A stretch of DNA of 64,000 nt, taken from Catenulispora acidiphila DSM 44928 (GTDB lineage Bacteria > Actinomycetota > Actinomycetes > Streptomycetales > Catenulisporaceae). The DNA lies in the NCBI RefSeq assembly GCF_000024025.1, contig NC_013131.1, forward strand, positions 8,598,229 through 8,662,228, in the 5' to 3' direction. Under the pieces are notes generated by a model, which worked only from the letters and a program-made list of their open reading frames with translations, was not told the origin of the DNA and did no database searches. The position numbers and the translations under genes were made by a program. Numbering within the stretch: the stretch's first letter is position 1; each line of letters opens with the position of its first letter. Positions 1-8,950 of this stretch are shown one piece after another.

Positions 1-239
1 CTTCGCCGCACGGCCAGCGGCAGCGCCTGCGCCAGGGCCAGCGCGACGCTCACCACGTCGGCCGGACGGCTGGGCAGGTCGCCGATCTGTGCACCGACCT
101 TCGACAGCGCCGGGGCGAAGGCCAGCACCGCGAGCCCCGCCGCCAGCACACCGTCCTCAACCGAAGCATCCCGTTGCCCCAGCAAGCCTGCCGCGCCTCG
201 CAGCGACACCGGCCGACGAGGCGTGGCAGACGTGTTCAC
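1..239 (-). CDS. Sensor histidine kinase, N-terminal part (cut by window edge)
   Basis: Read leftward, a GTG at 239 opens a frame that stays open to base 1 (79 codons). The protein begins with a short basic stretch and then two hydrophobic stretches separated by the phrase LPSRPADVVSVALALAQALP. This layout is typical of the multi-TM sensor half of actinobacterial NarL-type histidine kinases; the catalytic part lies outside the window. The start overlaps the stop of the CPBP protease gene (TAGTG), so the two are probably translated together. The assignment rests on the N-terminus only. Confidence 0.5.
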   Translation of the reverse strand, partial: MNTSATPRRPVSLRGAAGLLGQRDASVEDGVLAAGLAVLAFAPALSKVGAQIGDLPSRPADVVSVALALAQALPLAVRR

Positions 240-1129
240 TAGCGGCTCCTCCGGTCGGCGCGTCGAGCAGGCAGCACATTGCCACGCCGGCGGGCGGCGA
301 CGAACATCGGTATCGCCAGCAGCAGGCTGATCGCCACCGGCACGACCGACGCCTCCAGCCCGAAGGCGCCGCCGGTCAGCAGGTGCGAACCGCTGGTCCG
401 CACATTGAGCAGCCGGGCGTCGGCGGGGTGTCCGGAAACCGGGACGCCCAGCAGCTGCTCGACGCTGTTCCAGACGAAGTGCAACCCGACAACGAGCCAG
501 ATACTGCGCTGCCACAGGAACGCCGCCCCCAACATGACCCCGGCCTCGACGGCTATAGCCATTCCGCTCCACAGCGTGGCCCCGGGGTTGGCCATGTGCA
601 CTGCGCCGAAGAACAGCGCCGTGACAGCGACCGCGACCACAGTGCCCCACCGCTGCTCGATGGCCTGCAACGCCACCCCGCGGAACATCAGCTCCTCGGT
701 CAGCGCCGCCCCCGCCTGAACCGCCAGCACCGAGGCCAGCGTCCCGCCGACAGCGTGGTGCGCCCAGGAGAACGAGTACCCGCCGAAGGCCACGATCAGC
801 AGCGTCGAGACCGCGACGAACCCCAGTCCCATCGCGCTGCCCAACAGCGCCTGCCGCGCGGCGCCGCGCCCGGTGATCTCCGGGGTGGCCCGCCGTGCCA
901 GGCGGCGCATCACCACCCAGTAGACGCCCACCGCGACGCCCCCTCCCAGCACCGGCACCGGACCCGGACCGGTCGCGGTCACACCCGCCACCAGGCCCAC
1001 CCCCACCAGCCCGGCCAGCGCCCAGCCCAGTGGGCTATGCACCATCCGACCCCAGCGACCGCGCCCCGGACCGGATCGCACCGGCCCGTGATCGAAGTCT
1101 GCGTCGCGACGAACATCCGTCGTGCTCAT
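239..1129 (-). CDS. CPBP family intramembrane metalloprotease
   Basis: A 296-residue polytopic membrane protein of the CPBP (Abi/Rce1-like) family. The signature glutamates and arginine are seen as EELMFRG (E145, E146, R150), with further conserved metal or catalytic positions at H178 (VHMANPG) and H217/N221 (LHFVWNS). The family cleaves substrates within membranes; in bacteria it is linked to bacteriocin immunity and regulated proteolysis, but the target here is unknown. A GGGGAGG ribosome binding site precedes the ATG. It is translationally coupled to the partial histidine kinase gene downstream, so it may act on or with that signalling pathway (inference). Confidence 0.85.
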   Translation of the reverse strand: MSTTDVRRDADFDHGPVRSGPGRGRWGRMVHSPLGWALAGLVGVGLVAGVTATGPGPVPVLGGGVAVGVYWVVMRRLARRATPEITGRGAARQALLGSAMGLGFVAVSTLLIVAFGGYSFSWAHHAVGGTLASVLAVQAGAALTEELMFRGVALQAIEQRWGTVVAVAVTALFFGAVHMANPGATLWSGMAIAVEAGVMLGAAFLWQRSIWLVVGLHFVWNSVEQLLGVPVSGHPADARLLNVRTSGSHLLTGGAFGLEASVVPVAISLLLAIPMFVAARRRGNVLPARRADRRSR

Positions 1130-1291
1130 TGGACAGCCTCCCCAGCGTTTCCGGCCACCTCAGCGGCGGCCACGCGACCCACGCTAGGGATCTGACCGCA
1201 TCCCCCGAATCACCCGTAAGCGAACGGATCCTGTAGCTCCCACGGGGGATGCGCGACGGCGATGGCCATCAGGTCTCGATGGGCCTGATGG

Positions 1292-2923
1292 TCAGCCCGC
1301 TGTTCCTATCCCGCACAGGCTCCAGACGACGCCGTCGGTCCACAGGGTCCAGGTCTCTCCGCCTGCCTGAGTGATGTCTGTGCCCTGGCAGCCTGTGGAT
1401 CCGCCTCCTAGAAAGCTGGCCAGCCACACGGCTGCGAGTCGGTTGGCTACCACGGAGCCGTTGACCGGGCCGCCGCATTCGCTGCTGAGCTGGGGCAGTG
1501 GCCCTGGGGGGAGGTCGGCGAGGCATGTGCCGATTGGATACGCCTGGAGGACGGGGCGCGCCGCCGGCGGTAGGCAGGGGCGGATGTCAGTGAAGGTGAG
1601 GGGCTGGAGGCTCGCCTTCAGGGCGACGCCGCCAGCGGTCTCGACGCATTGGACGCTCGTCCTCAGTTCGGGCGGTGCCGATGTCGACCCCGCGATGTGA
1701 TCCGGTTGTCTGGATTGAGGAGCGACGGGGGCGATTGTTGGCGACTGGACAGTGATCGGCGCTGTTGGCGTGTCATGCGTCGGCGGGACGGTTGTGCTCG
1801 TCGACCATGGCTTGAGCAGGAACAGGCTGATGGCCAAGGCGGTGCCGACCGTCACCGCCACTGTCACCGCCGCAGCGCTGACGGCGCGCCATGGCCTTGC
1901 CGGGCGGGACGATGACGCAGGGGCAAAAGGGTGGTCGTCGGACGCGGGCTCGGTTGGCGGTGGGCCGATGATGCGCGGAGGGAGGGCGCGAGGTGTCGGC
2001 GCGGGCTGGTCGAAGGATGGTTCGAGGTCTTTGGTGAAGGGGATCGCGCCGTTGAAGGGGATCGCGCCGTTGAAGGCGATGATCTGCATCAACTGCTCAT
2101 AAGCTTCCGCGGTCTGCGTTCTCTCGGCTGGATCTTTGGTCAGCAGGCCGGACAGAAGCTGATCGAAGGCTTGGCCGTGTTGGAGTCGGCTGGCCGATTC
2201 GAAAAGCACTGCCATCGAACTCGCGACAAAGCTGTCGCGGCCGAAAGGCGAGCGGCCCTCGACGGCGAAGTACAGGGTCGCGCCGAGGGAGAACAGGTCG
2301 GAGGCTGAGGTCGCCGGGCGTCCCTTCACCCGCTCCGGTGCCATGTATTCCGGGGTGCCGACGGCGATCCCTGTCGGAGTCAGGGATCCCACCGCGGCTT
2401 CGTGGGTGGCTCCGCCGGCGGCGATGCCGAAATCGGTGAGCAGCACTCGGCCGTCGTCGGCGAGCAGGATGTTGGAGGGCTTCACGTCTCGATGGATGAT
2501 CTGCTTGACGTGGCAGGCGGTCAGCGCCATGAGCACCTTTTTGCCGATGTGGGCGACCTGGAGCGGTGGAAGCCGTCCGTGCTCGGCCACCGCTTGTCCC
2601 AGCGTCTTGCCGACGACGAGTTCCATGACGATCCACGGGCGGCCGCCTTCTTCGAAGACGTCCAGGATCTTGACGATGTTCGAGCTCTTGGCCACCGACA
2701 ACGCGTGGAGCGCCTCCAACCACGCCCTGCTCAAGTGCGATTTCCGGTCGGTCTCGGCGGTGAAGGTGTCAAGGCGCACCTCTTTGAGGGCGACCTCGGT
2801 GCCCGACAGTTCATCGCGGGCGAGCCAGACCCGTCCCATGCCGCCGCTGCCGAGAACGTGCCGGAGCGAGTACCGTCCTCCGACCTTGCGGCGACGACTG
2901 TGAGGCTGCGTCATTTCAGACAT
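1292..2923 (-). CDS. Transmembrane serine/threonine protein kinase
   Basis: A Hanks-type kinase of 543 residues from the ATG at 2923, chosen over the upstream ATG at 2971 because AGGGGATAGGG lies directly before it. Kinase motifs are complete: glycine loop GSGGMG (about 25-30), ATP lysine K47, catalytic loop HRDVKPSN (D146), DFG D164 and MAPE in the activation segment. A linker with a duplicated FNGAIP hexapeptide (about 285-296) leads to a proline-rich stretch, one TM helix at about 347-370, and an extracytoplasmic domain with at least six cysteines. No PASTA repeats are seen, so the ligand sensed outside is unknown. It stands alone. Confidence 0.93.
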   Translation of the reverse strand: MSEMTQPHSRRRKVGGRYSLRHVLGSGGMGRVWLARDELSGTEVALKEVRLDTFTAETDRKSHLSRAWLEALHALSVAKSSNIVKILDVFEEGGRPWIVMELVVGKTLGQAVAEHGRLPPLQVAHIGKKVLMALTACHVKQIIHRDVKPSNILLADDGRVLLTDFGIAAGGATHEAAVGSLTPTGIAVGTPEYMAPERVKGRPATSASDLFSLGATLYFAVEGRSPFGRDSFVASSMAVLFESASRLQHGQAFDQLLSGLLTKDPAERTQTAEAYEQLMQIIAFNGAIPFNGAIPFTKDLEPSFDQPAPTPRALPPRIIGPPPTEPASDDHPFAPASSSRPARPWRAVSAAAVTVAVTVGTALAISLFLLKPWSTSTTVPPTHDTPTAPITVQSPTIAPVAPQSRQPDHIAGSTSAPPELRTSVQCVETAGGVALKASLQPLTFTDIRPCLPPAARPVLQAYPIGTCLADLPPGPLPQLSSECGGPVNGSVVANRLAAVWLASFLGGGSTGCQGTDITQAGGETWTLWTDGVVWSLCGIGTAG

Positions 2924-3671
2924 CCCTATCCCCTGATGCTGACGACGCCCGCGATTCGGCGCAGGCGGCAACGATCGCCCTGGCTGGGAACGCCGACCCG
3001 ATCGACAGCGGCCTGATACAGGCCGTTGTGAAGATCTCCGGCGACATCAGTCCAGGTCGGCGATGATCAGTGGGTGGCCATCCGCGTGACGGCCGCTCCC
3101 ACCCGATCGCGACTCAACGGGGATAAGCCTTGAACAAGCCTTTGCGATAATCCATGCGGTTTAGCGGCCCGCACAGAACTGTGCGAAGCCGTTCCACCTA
3201 GCGTGCCCTGCTCGCAATGATTTCGAGCACCAGCGTGCATTCCTGGTTCACCTCGTGATTCATCGAAGCTGACGATGAAGGGGCGACCGCCGCCGGAATC
3301 TCGCTCCAGGGGAACGCAAGGCGACGAGTGGAGCCGGAAAGTAGACGCAGCATGGGTGGCACGCTGTCACACTGCGGGTTCGGAGTACCCCTCACCTCGA
3401 AGGGGCTTCGTCTTCGGCCGGTCGATGGACGCTCATAAGCGCGAAATACGCCAGTGTCGCAATGGCCGATGTGGCTTGCCCAGCCACTCCCGCGAAGTTC
3501 TCCCCCTCATATCCCCCCGTTGACCACAACTGAAAGTCGTTGCCGGACACTGAATCATAGCTCTGGTCCACCCGTTCGGGTATGCGAACCATCGCAATAC
3601 AGGATCTCCCTGCTAACCGGGGAAAACCTCGACACTACGCCACAGCCACGACTGTGTGCGCTAGGCGGGGT
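2924..3671. other. Intergenic stretch, no recognisable gene
   Basis: About 750 bases between the kinase start and the iron transporter operon. Codon use is not typical of the flanking genes. Two short leftward frames (3392-3592 and 3198-3395) touch by a GTGA overlap but have no ribosome binding site and no recognisable motif, so neither is called. The right part should hold the end of the iron transporter transcript, but no clear terminator hairpin was found. Confidence 0.5.
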
Positions 3672-4709
3672 TCAGGCCTCGGGACAGCGGTGCGCCGTGC
3701 CGTACGCAGCGAGATACACCAGCCCGGTGGTCGGCGGGGCGGCATCGGAGTAGGCGACGAGACGTTCGGGCAGGCCGTGTCCGGGATCGGGGGCGACTTC
3801 GACCCGGTAGTCATGTCCTCGGAAATGGCAGTGCACCACCTCAGCCCGCACGGTGCCGACGCCGGGTTCCGCCGTCAAGCCGATCTGGCGGGGCCGGATC
3901 AGGACGACGCCGGGTCCGTCCGCCGCGGAACCGTCGGTGAGGGCGAGCTCGCCGAAGGCGGTGCGGGCCAGACCGTCGGCGATGTCGGCGGGAACCAGGT
4001 TGGCCTCGCCGAGGAAGCGAGCGACGCCGGTGTCGGCGGGCTGGTGGTACAGCTCGGTCGGGGTGCCGGTCTGGGCGATCCGGCCCTCGCGCATCACCGC
4101 GACGACGTCGGCGAACGTCAGCGCCTCTTCCTGGTCGTGGGTGACCAGGATCGCGGTGGTGCCGGCCTTGCGCAGGGTGGTGGCGACCTCGGTGCGGACC
4201 TCGGTGCGCAGGGCGGCGTCCAGGGCTGCGAACGGCTCGTCCAGCAGGAGCAGTTCGGGTTCCGGCGCCAGGGCCCGAGCCAGGGCGACCCGCTGCTGCT
4301 GGCCGCCGGAGAGCTGGTGCGGGTGGCGTTCGTCCAACCCGGCGAGGCCGACCAGGTCCAAGAGCTCTTCGACCCGTTCGCGGCGGCGGTGCCGGGGCAG
4401 CCCGAACCCGATGTTGCCGGCGACGTCCAGGTGCGGGAACAGCGCGCCGTCCTGAGGCACGTAGCCGATGTGGCGCCGCTCGGCCGGCAGCCGGACGCGG
4501 CCGTCGTCCAGAACCCGCCCCGCGAGGGCGACCTGTCCCTGCTCGGCCGGGTGGAAACCGGCGATGACCCGGAGCAGGGTGCTCTTCCCGCAGCCCGAAG
4601 GGCCCAGGACGCACGCCAGCGCACCGTCGGCGACGGCCAGGTCCACGCCGTCCAGGACCCGGGTCCGACCGTGGCCCGCCCGCAGTCCGGTGATCGACAG
4701 GCCGCTCAT
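3672..4709 (-). CDS. fbpC: Ferric iron ABC transporter ATP-binding protein (FbpC-like)
   Basis: Cytoplasmic ATPase of an iron importer, 345 residues from the ATG at 4709. Walker A is GPSGCGKST, the signature LSGGQQQR, Walker B LLLLDEP followed by a D-loop and the switch histidine in LVTHDQEE. A C-terminal regulatory (TOBE-like) domain follows, ending in a segment (VLIRPRQIGL) typical of FbpC/PotA-type ATPases. The start overlaps the permease stop (ATGA), so expression is coupled. As last gene of the three-gene operon it should share control by the iron box upstream of the binding-protein gene. Confidence 0.9.
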   Translation of the reverse strand: MSGLSITGLRAGHGRTRVLDGVDLAVADGALACVLGPSGCGKSTLLRVIAGFHPAEQGQVALAGRVLDDGRVRLPAERRHIGYVPQDGALFPHLDVAGNIGFGLPRHRRRERVEELLDLVGLAGLDERHPHQLSGGQQQRVALARALAPEPELLLLDEPFAALDAALRTEVRTEVATTLRKAGTTAILVTHDQEEALTFADVVAVMREGRIAQTGTPTELYHQPADTGVARFLGEANLVPADIADGLARTAFGELALTDGSAADGPGVVLIRPRQIGLTAEPGVGTVRAEVVHCHFRGHDYRVEVAPDPGHGLPERLVAYSDAAPPTTGLVYLAAYGTAHRCPEA

Positions 4710-6295
4710 GATGTCTCCACGGGATGGTCGGCGCCGAGGCTGCGGCGGGTGAGCAGGAGGACCGGGGGGACGGACATGGCGACCATCAAGGCCGCGTACG
4801 GTGCGGCGGCACCGTAGGCCAGGCCGCTGGTGTAGACCCAGAACTGGGTGGCGAGGGTTTGAGTGCCGGTCGGGCGCAGCAGCAGCGTGGCCGTCAGCTC
4901 GGTGCTCGCGGTCAACGCCACCATCGCCAAGGCGGCGCCGAGTCCTGGGCGGATCAAGGGCAGCGTGACCCTGGCCAGGACGAGTGTCGGGCGGGTCCCC
5001 AGGGATCGGGCCACCTCCTCGACGCCCGGAGGCACCTGGGCCAGCGCCGCTCGGACAGCGGTGAGCGCCAGGGGGAAGAACAGGATGACGTAGCCGGTGA
5101 CCAGCAAAGGCGGCTGCTGGTACAGCGGCTGGGCGTACCGGATGGCGAAGAAGACCACGGACAAGGCGACCGCGATCCCGGGCAGGGCGCGGGTCACATA
5201 GGCCAGGCGTTCGGCGGTGCGGGCCAGCCGGCTGTTGCGCCGCCAGGCGAACAGCGCGATCGGCACGGCCGCGGCGGTGGCCACGACGGCGGCGGCGAAC
5301 GCGTAGCCGAGCGAGGTGAACGTCGCGCCGATCACGGAAGCCGACGGCAGCGTGGTGGAGCTGCCCTTGAGTAGCCAATATCCCAGCGCGTACAAGGGCA
5401 CGCCGAGCGACAGGCCGACCACCGCGGTCAGCCCGGCCATCGCCGGAAGCCATCCCCGGCCGAGCCGCGCGGGCCTGGCTCCCCGGTTCGACCCGGACGT
5501 GACCACGACGCGCCCGCGGTGACCGCTCGCCGCCTCCAGGCCCAGCAACAGCAAGGCGAGGCCGACGAGTACCAGAGTGAGTAAGGACGCTGACGCGGCG
5601 TCGAACCCGAGCTTGTACTCGGTGAAGATCGCGGTGGCGAACGTGGTGTAACGAAGCATCGCGAACGCGCCGTACTCGCCGAGCAGGTACAGCGAGACCA
5701 GCAGCGCGCCGCCGGCCAGCGCCGGGCGGCACAGCGGCAGAGTGACGCGCCACAGCGTGGACCACGGACCCTTGCCCAGACTGCGCGAGACCTCCTCGGC
5801 GCCGGAATGTCCGCGCCTGAGGGTGGCGGCGACCGGGAGGAAGACCAGCGGGTACAACGAGCAGGTCATGACCAGCACCGCGCCCCAGTAGCCGTGGACC
5901 GACCGGAACAGCGACACCCACGAGTAGCCGCGCACGAACTCCGGCACCGCCAGCGGCAGCGCGAGCAGCGTCGTCCAGGTCCGCCGCCCCGGCAGATCGG
6001 TGCGCTCGACCAGGAAGGCCGCGCCGAACCCGACGACGGCGGTCAGCAGCGTGACCGCGAGCGACAGCTCGACCGTGTGCCAGATCAGGGTGCTGATCAG
6101 CGGGCGGGAGAACAGCCGGTCGGCCTCGTCCCAGCCGGCCTGGGCGGCCTGGATGCCGACGAAGGCCAGCGGGGAGGCGAGGACGACGATGATCGCGAAG
6201 GCCAGCGCGGGCAGCACCGGAAGCCTGGAGAGCACGCCGACGGCCCGCCACCGCGAGAGCGGTGACGGGCCGGAGGCGGAAAGCCGTGGTCTCAC
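4706..6295 (-). CDS. fbpB: Ferric iron ABC transporter permease, fused double-domain (FbpB-like)
   Basis: A 529-residue inner membrane protein made of two homologous permease halves, as usual for FbpB/SfuB iron transporters. Each half has about six TM helices and an EAA loop that contacts the ATPase, seen as GAEEVSRSLGKGPWSTL in the first half and GVEEVARSLGTRPTLVL in the second. The GTG start at 6295 overlaps the stop of the binding-protein gene (GTGA) and its stop overlaps the ATPase start (ATGA), giving a tightly coupled operon. Confidence 0.92.
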   Translation of the reverse strand: MRPRLSASGPSPLSRWRAVGVLSRLPVLPALAFAIIVVLASPLAFVGIQAAQAGWDEADRLFSRPLISTLIWHTVELSLAVTLLTAVVGFGAAFLVERTDLPGRRTWTTLLALPLAVPEFVRGYSWVSLFRSVHGYWGAVLVMTCSLYPLVFLPVAATLRRGHSGAEEVSRSLGKGPWSTLWRVTLPLCRPALAGGALLVSLYLLGEYGAFAMLRYTTFATAIFTEYKLGFDAASASLLTLVLVGLALLLLGLEAASGHRGRVVVTSGSNRGARPARLGRGWLPAMAGLTAVVGLSLGVPLYALGYWLLKGSSTTLPSASVIGATFTSLGYAFAAAVVATAAAVPIALFAWRRNSRLARTAERLAYVTRALPGIAVALSVVFFAIRYAQPLYQQPPLLVTGYVILFFPLALTAVRAALAQVPPGVEEVARSLGTRPTLVLARVTLPLIRPGLGAALAMVALTASTELTATLLLRPTGTQTLATQFWVYTSGLAYGAAAPYAALMVAMSVPPVLLLTRRSLGADHPVETS

Positions 6296-7338
6296 TGCAG
6301 CAGACCGGTGTCCTGCAGCAGCTGCAGGGCCTGCTTGCCGTCGCCGAGCTGGGCGACGTCGGCCACCGTGCCGATGGAGTCCAGCGGCGCGAGCCCGTCC
6401 TTGGCCGCGATGCCGGCGACCAGCGGATACTCATAGCTCTCTGAGGTGGCGATCAGCTGCTGGGCCGGGGCGCTGACCAGGTAGGCCAGGAACGCCTGCG
6501 CGGCCTGCTGGTGCTTGCCGTTCTTCAGGACCGCGGCGCCGGACACGTCGACCAGCGCGCCCGGGTCGCCCTTGGCGAAGTAGTGCAACTTGCTGTGGGT
6601 GTCGGCGGCGCCCTTCTCGTCGCGCAGCCGGAACCAGTAGTAGTGGTCGATGACGCCGCCCTGGACTTCGCCGGCGTTGACCGCGGCCGACAGGTCCTCG
6701 TTGCTGTCGTAGGTCTTGGCGTTGGCCTTCAGGCCGACCAGCCAGGCCTTGGTCGCCTCCACACCGTCGGCGGCGATCATCCGGGTGATCACCGGGGCGA
6801 AGTCGGTCTCGCTCGGCGCGATGCCCAGGCGGCCCTTCCACTCCGGTTTGGCCAGGTCGCGCAGCGAGGTCGGCGGCGCGGTGTCCGCAGCGGAGCCGGT
6901 GGCGGCTATGAACGCGGCGGCCCGGGCCGAGACGCCCAGCCAGTCACCCTTCGGCGAGCTGTCGGCGGCCGGCACGGCCTTGAGCGCGTCCGGCGCGACC
7001 GGCGCCAGCAACCCCTTCTCGTCCAGCATGGTCAGCGCCGGCGGGTTCTCGGCGTAGAAGACGTCCGCCGGAGACGCGGAGCCCTCCTGCAGCAGCTGGT
7101 TGGCCAGCTCCGCCTCGTCGCCGGAGCGCAGCTCCACCTTGACGCCGGTGCGCTTCTCGAAGTCGGCGACCAGCGCCTTCACCGTCTGCTCGTGCTGGCC
7201 GCTGTAGACGGTGATCGACTGGCCGGATGACGTCCCGCCGGCCGATGCCTTCGAGGCGGAGCTGCCGCAGCCGGCGACGCCGACCAGGCAGGCAGCCACG
7301 GCTGTCAGGGCTATGACAGGACGCCTGATCGCGCGCAT
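6292..7338 (-). CDS. fbpA: Ferric iron ABC transporter substrate-binding lipoprotein (FbpA-like)
   Basis: A 348-residue lipoprotein from the ATG at 7338. The signal MRAIRRPVIALTAVAACLVG ends in the lipobox VAGC, so the mature protein is tethered outside the membrane. The body has the order of the Fbp/Fut iron-binding family: ITVYSGQHEQTVKALVADF at the N-terminus, DVFYAENPPALTML, and a WFRLRDE segment. An upstream in-frame ATG at 7482 falls inside the iron box and is rejected as start. First gene of the operon, very probably repressed by IdeR/DmdR under iron sufficiency. Confidence 0.92.
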   Translation of the reverse strand: MRAIRRPVIALTAVAACLVGVAGCGSSASKASAGGTSSGQSITVYSGQHEQTVKALVADFEKRTGVKVELRSGDEAELANQLLQEGSASPADVFYAENPPALTMLDEKGLLAPVAPDALKAVPAADSSPKGDWLGVSARAAAFIAATGSAADTAPPTSLRDLAKPEWKGRLGIAPSETDFAPVITRMIAADGVEATKAWLVGLKANAKTYDSNEDLSAAVNAGEVQGGVIDHYYWFRLRDEKGAADTHSKLHYFAKGDPGALVDVSGAAVLKNGKHQQAAQAFLAYLVSAPAQQLIATSESYEYPLVAGIAAKDGLAPLDSIGTVADVAQLGDGKQALQLLQDTGLLQ

Positions 7339-7460
7339 GAGGAAGGGCTCCGCTTTCGGTGGGCTCGGCCGTCGGCTCTGACGGGAAGGGAGGGTCCGGC
7401 CGGTCCTGGAGCACCCCGAAAAGCCGAGCGCTGCGTCCAGCCGACGATCCCGACCATAGA

Positions 7461-7479
7461 ACAGGTAAGCCTCACCTAA
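7461..7479 (-). promoter_or_regulatory. IdeR/DmdR-type iron box upstream of the Fbp operon
   Basis: On the minus strand this 19-mer reads TTAGGTGAGGCTTACCTGT. It matches the actinobacterial iron-box consensus TTAGGTTAGGCTAACCTAA at most positions and keeps both TTAGGT/ACCT arms. It lies about 125-140 bases before the start of the iron-binding lipoprotein gene, where a repressor would cover the promoter. Direct sequence evidence; the identity of the repressor is inferred from the motif. Confidence 0.88.
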
Positions 7480-7642
7480 CAAGTCCCGCGGAGCTAAGCG
7501 CCAGCAAGGTGGTCAGGGCACACGCTCGTCGGCACGGACCGATGCGGAGACGGTGTAGCCCTCCGGCGCCAACGGACAGGTGACGGCGAACCTATGCCCC
7601 GGCACAAGTCCCGTCGATCTAGATGCCCTCCACGTTGACCGC

Positions 7643-7679
7643 AATGGGTCCGCGAGCCTCCAAGGCTCGCGGACCCATT
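7643..7679 (-). terminator. Strong hairpin terminator after the LLM oxidoreductase gene
   Basis: A perfect 16-bp stem (arms 7643-7658 and 7664-7679) with a 5-nt loop lies about 30 bases beyond the stop of the leftward LLM gene. It has no U-tract, as is usual for actinomycete terminators. Confidence 0.85.
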
Positions 7680-7709
7680 AGTGCCTGTGCAGCGACCGGC
7701 GTCTTCAGG

Positions 7710-8660
7710 TCACTTGTTGATGAACTCTGCCGCGAACTGGCGGAGGACGTCGGGGTTGTCGACGGCCTGGGCGAAGGTGATGGCGAGTTCCTGGACGCCG
7801 ATGGCTTCGTAGGCGGCGAGGCGCTCGCGGATGGTGTCGGGGGTGCCGACGAGGAGGTACTTGGCGGCGTCGCCGGGGTAGATGGCCTGGACCCACTGGG
7901 GGAGGTCGGCTTCGGCGGCTTCGTCGGTGTCGGCGATGATGCAGAGGCTGGAAGCGGTGCGGAGGATCTCGTTGTAGTCGCGGCCGACGGTTTCGCAGTG
8001 CTGCTTCAGGACCGCGTACTTGTGGGCGAGGCCTTCGACGCTCTCGTTGATGTTGCAGCCGTCGCCGTACTTGGCGACCAGCTTCAGGGTGACCTTCTCG
8101 CCGCCGCCGGCGATGAGGAGGGGGATGCGGTCCTGGGCGCCCTTGGGCTGGTTGATGGCCTTGTCGACGCTGTAGTACTTGCCCTCGAAGCTGAACTCTT
8201 CCTCGGTCCACATGCCGCGGATGATCTGGACCGACTCTTCGAGGCGGCGGAGGCGCTCGGGGGTGTCGCCGAAGTCGTAGCCGAACTGCTTGAAGTCGTT
8301 CTCGAACCAGCCGGCGCCGATGCCGAAGTTCAGGCGGCCCTTGGACTGGATGTCGAGGGTGGAGGCCATCTTGGCGATGAGGGCGGGGTTGCGGTAGCGG
8401 TTGCCGGTGACCATGTTGCCGATGCGGATGCGCTCGGTGTCGCGCGCCAGACCGCCGAGGGTGACCCAGGACTCGAACATCGGCGCCTGGAAGGGGAAGG
8501 CCGGGGTGAGCTGGTCGGCGAGCCACAGGGACTCGAAGCCGGTCTCGTCGGCGATCTTGGCGATCTCGGTCATGCGGTCGTGGGCGGCGATCGGGTCCTC
8601 ATAGCCCATGAAGTCGAGCAGGAAGCCGGTCGGGAGGAAGACGCTGTATTTGATGGACAT
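7710..8660 (-). CDS. LLM class flavin/F420-dependent oxidoreductase
   Basis: A 316-residue soluble protein of the bacterial luciferase-like (TIM-barrel) family. The N-terminus MSIKYSVFLPTGFL, the phrase FESLWLADQLTPAFPF, the RIRIGNMVTGNRYRNPALIA segment and GRLNFGIGAGWFENDF are characteristic. In actinomycetes this subfamily commonly uses F420 or FMN for hydride transfer; the cofactor and substrate cannot be decided here. It is monocistronic with its own terminator and about 290 bases of upstream intergenic DNA without recognised features. Confidence 0.88.
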   Translation of the reverse strand: MSIKYSVFLPTGFLLDFMGYEDPIAAHDRMTEIAKIADETGFESLWLADQLTPAFPFQAPMFESWVTLGGLARDTERIRIGNMVTGNRYRNPALIAKMASTLDIQSKGRLNFGIGAGWFENDFKQFGYDFGDTPERLRRLEESVQIIRGMWTEEEFSFEGKYYSVDKAINQPKGAQDRIPLLIAGGGEKVTLKLVAKYGDGCNINESVEGLAHKYAVLKQHCETVGRDYNEILRTASSLCIIADTDEAAEADLPQWVQAIYPGDAAKYLLVGTPDTIRERLAAYEAIGVQELAITFAQAVDNPDVLRQFAAEFINK

Positions 8661-8950
8661 CGGATCTCAACAGCTTTCTGCTCGGAGGTCGGGATGTGAC
8701 GGGCCGCCGACGCGGCCGGTCGGCTCTGGAGGCCGTGGCCGGGGGGGTCTCCTGCGGTAACTGGTCTGTGCGGCCCCGCCCGGCGCTTGGTGATCGGTGG
8801 TGCCAGACCGCCCGGCCGGCCTCATGGGAATAGTCCCACCGGCGCTCGTGGAGCGGCTTCTCTCAAGCTGCGCTGGAGCGCTGGTTTTATACCTGACGTG
8901 CTTGAACCATCACCCTGAGTCACGGTCTGTGGCGACTCGAACGGGCTCAG

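Noticed and set aside
3198-3592. Two short leftward frames joined by a GTGA overlap
   Set aside because: No ribosome binding site and no recognisable motif; the overlap could be chance.
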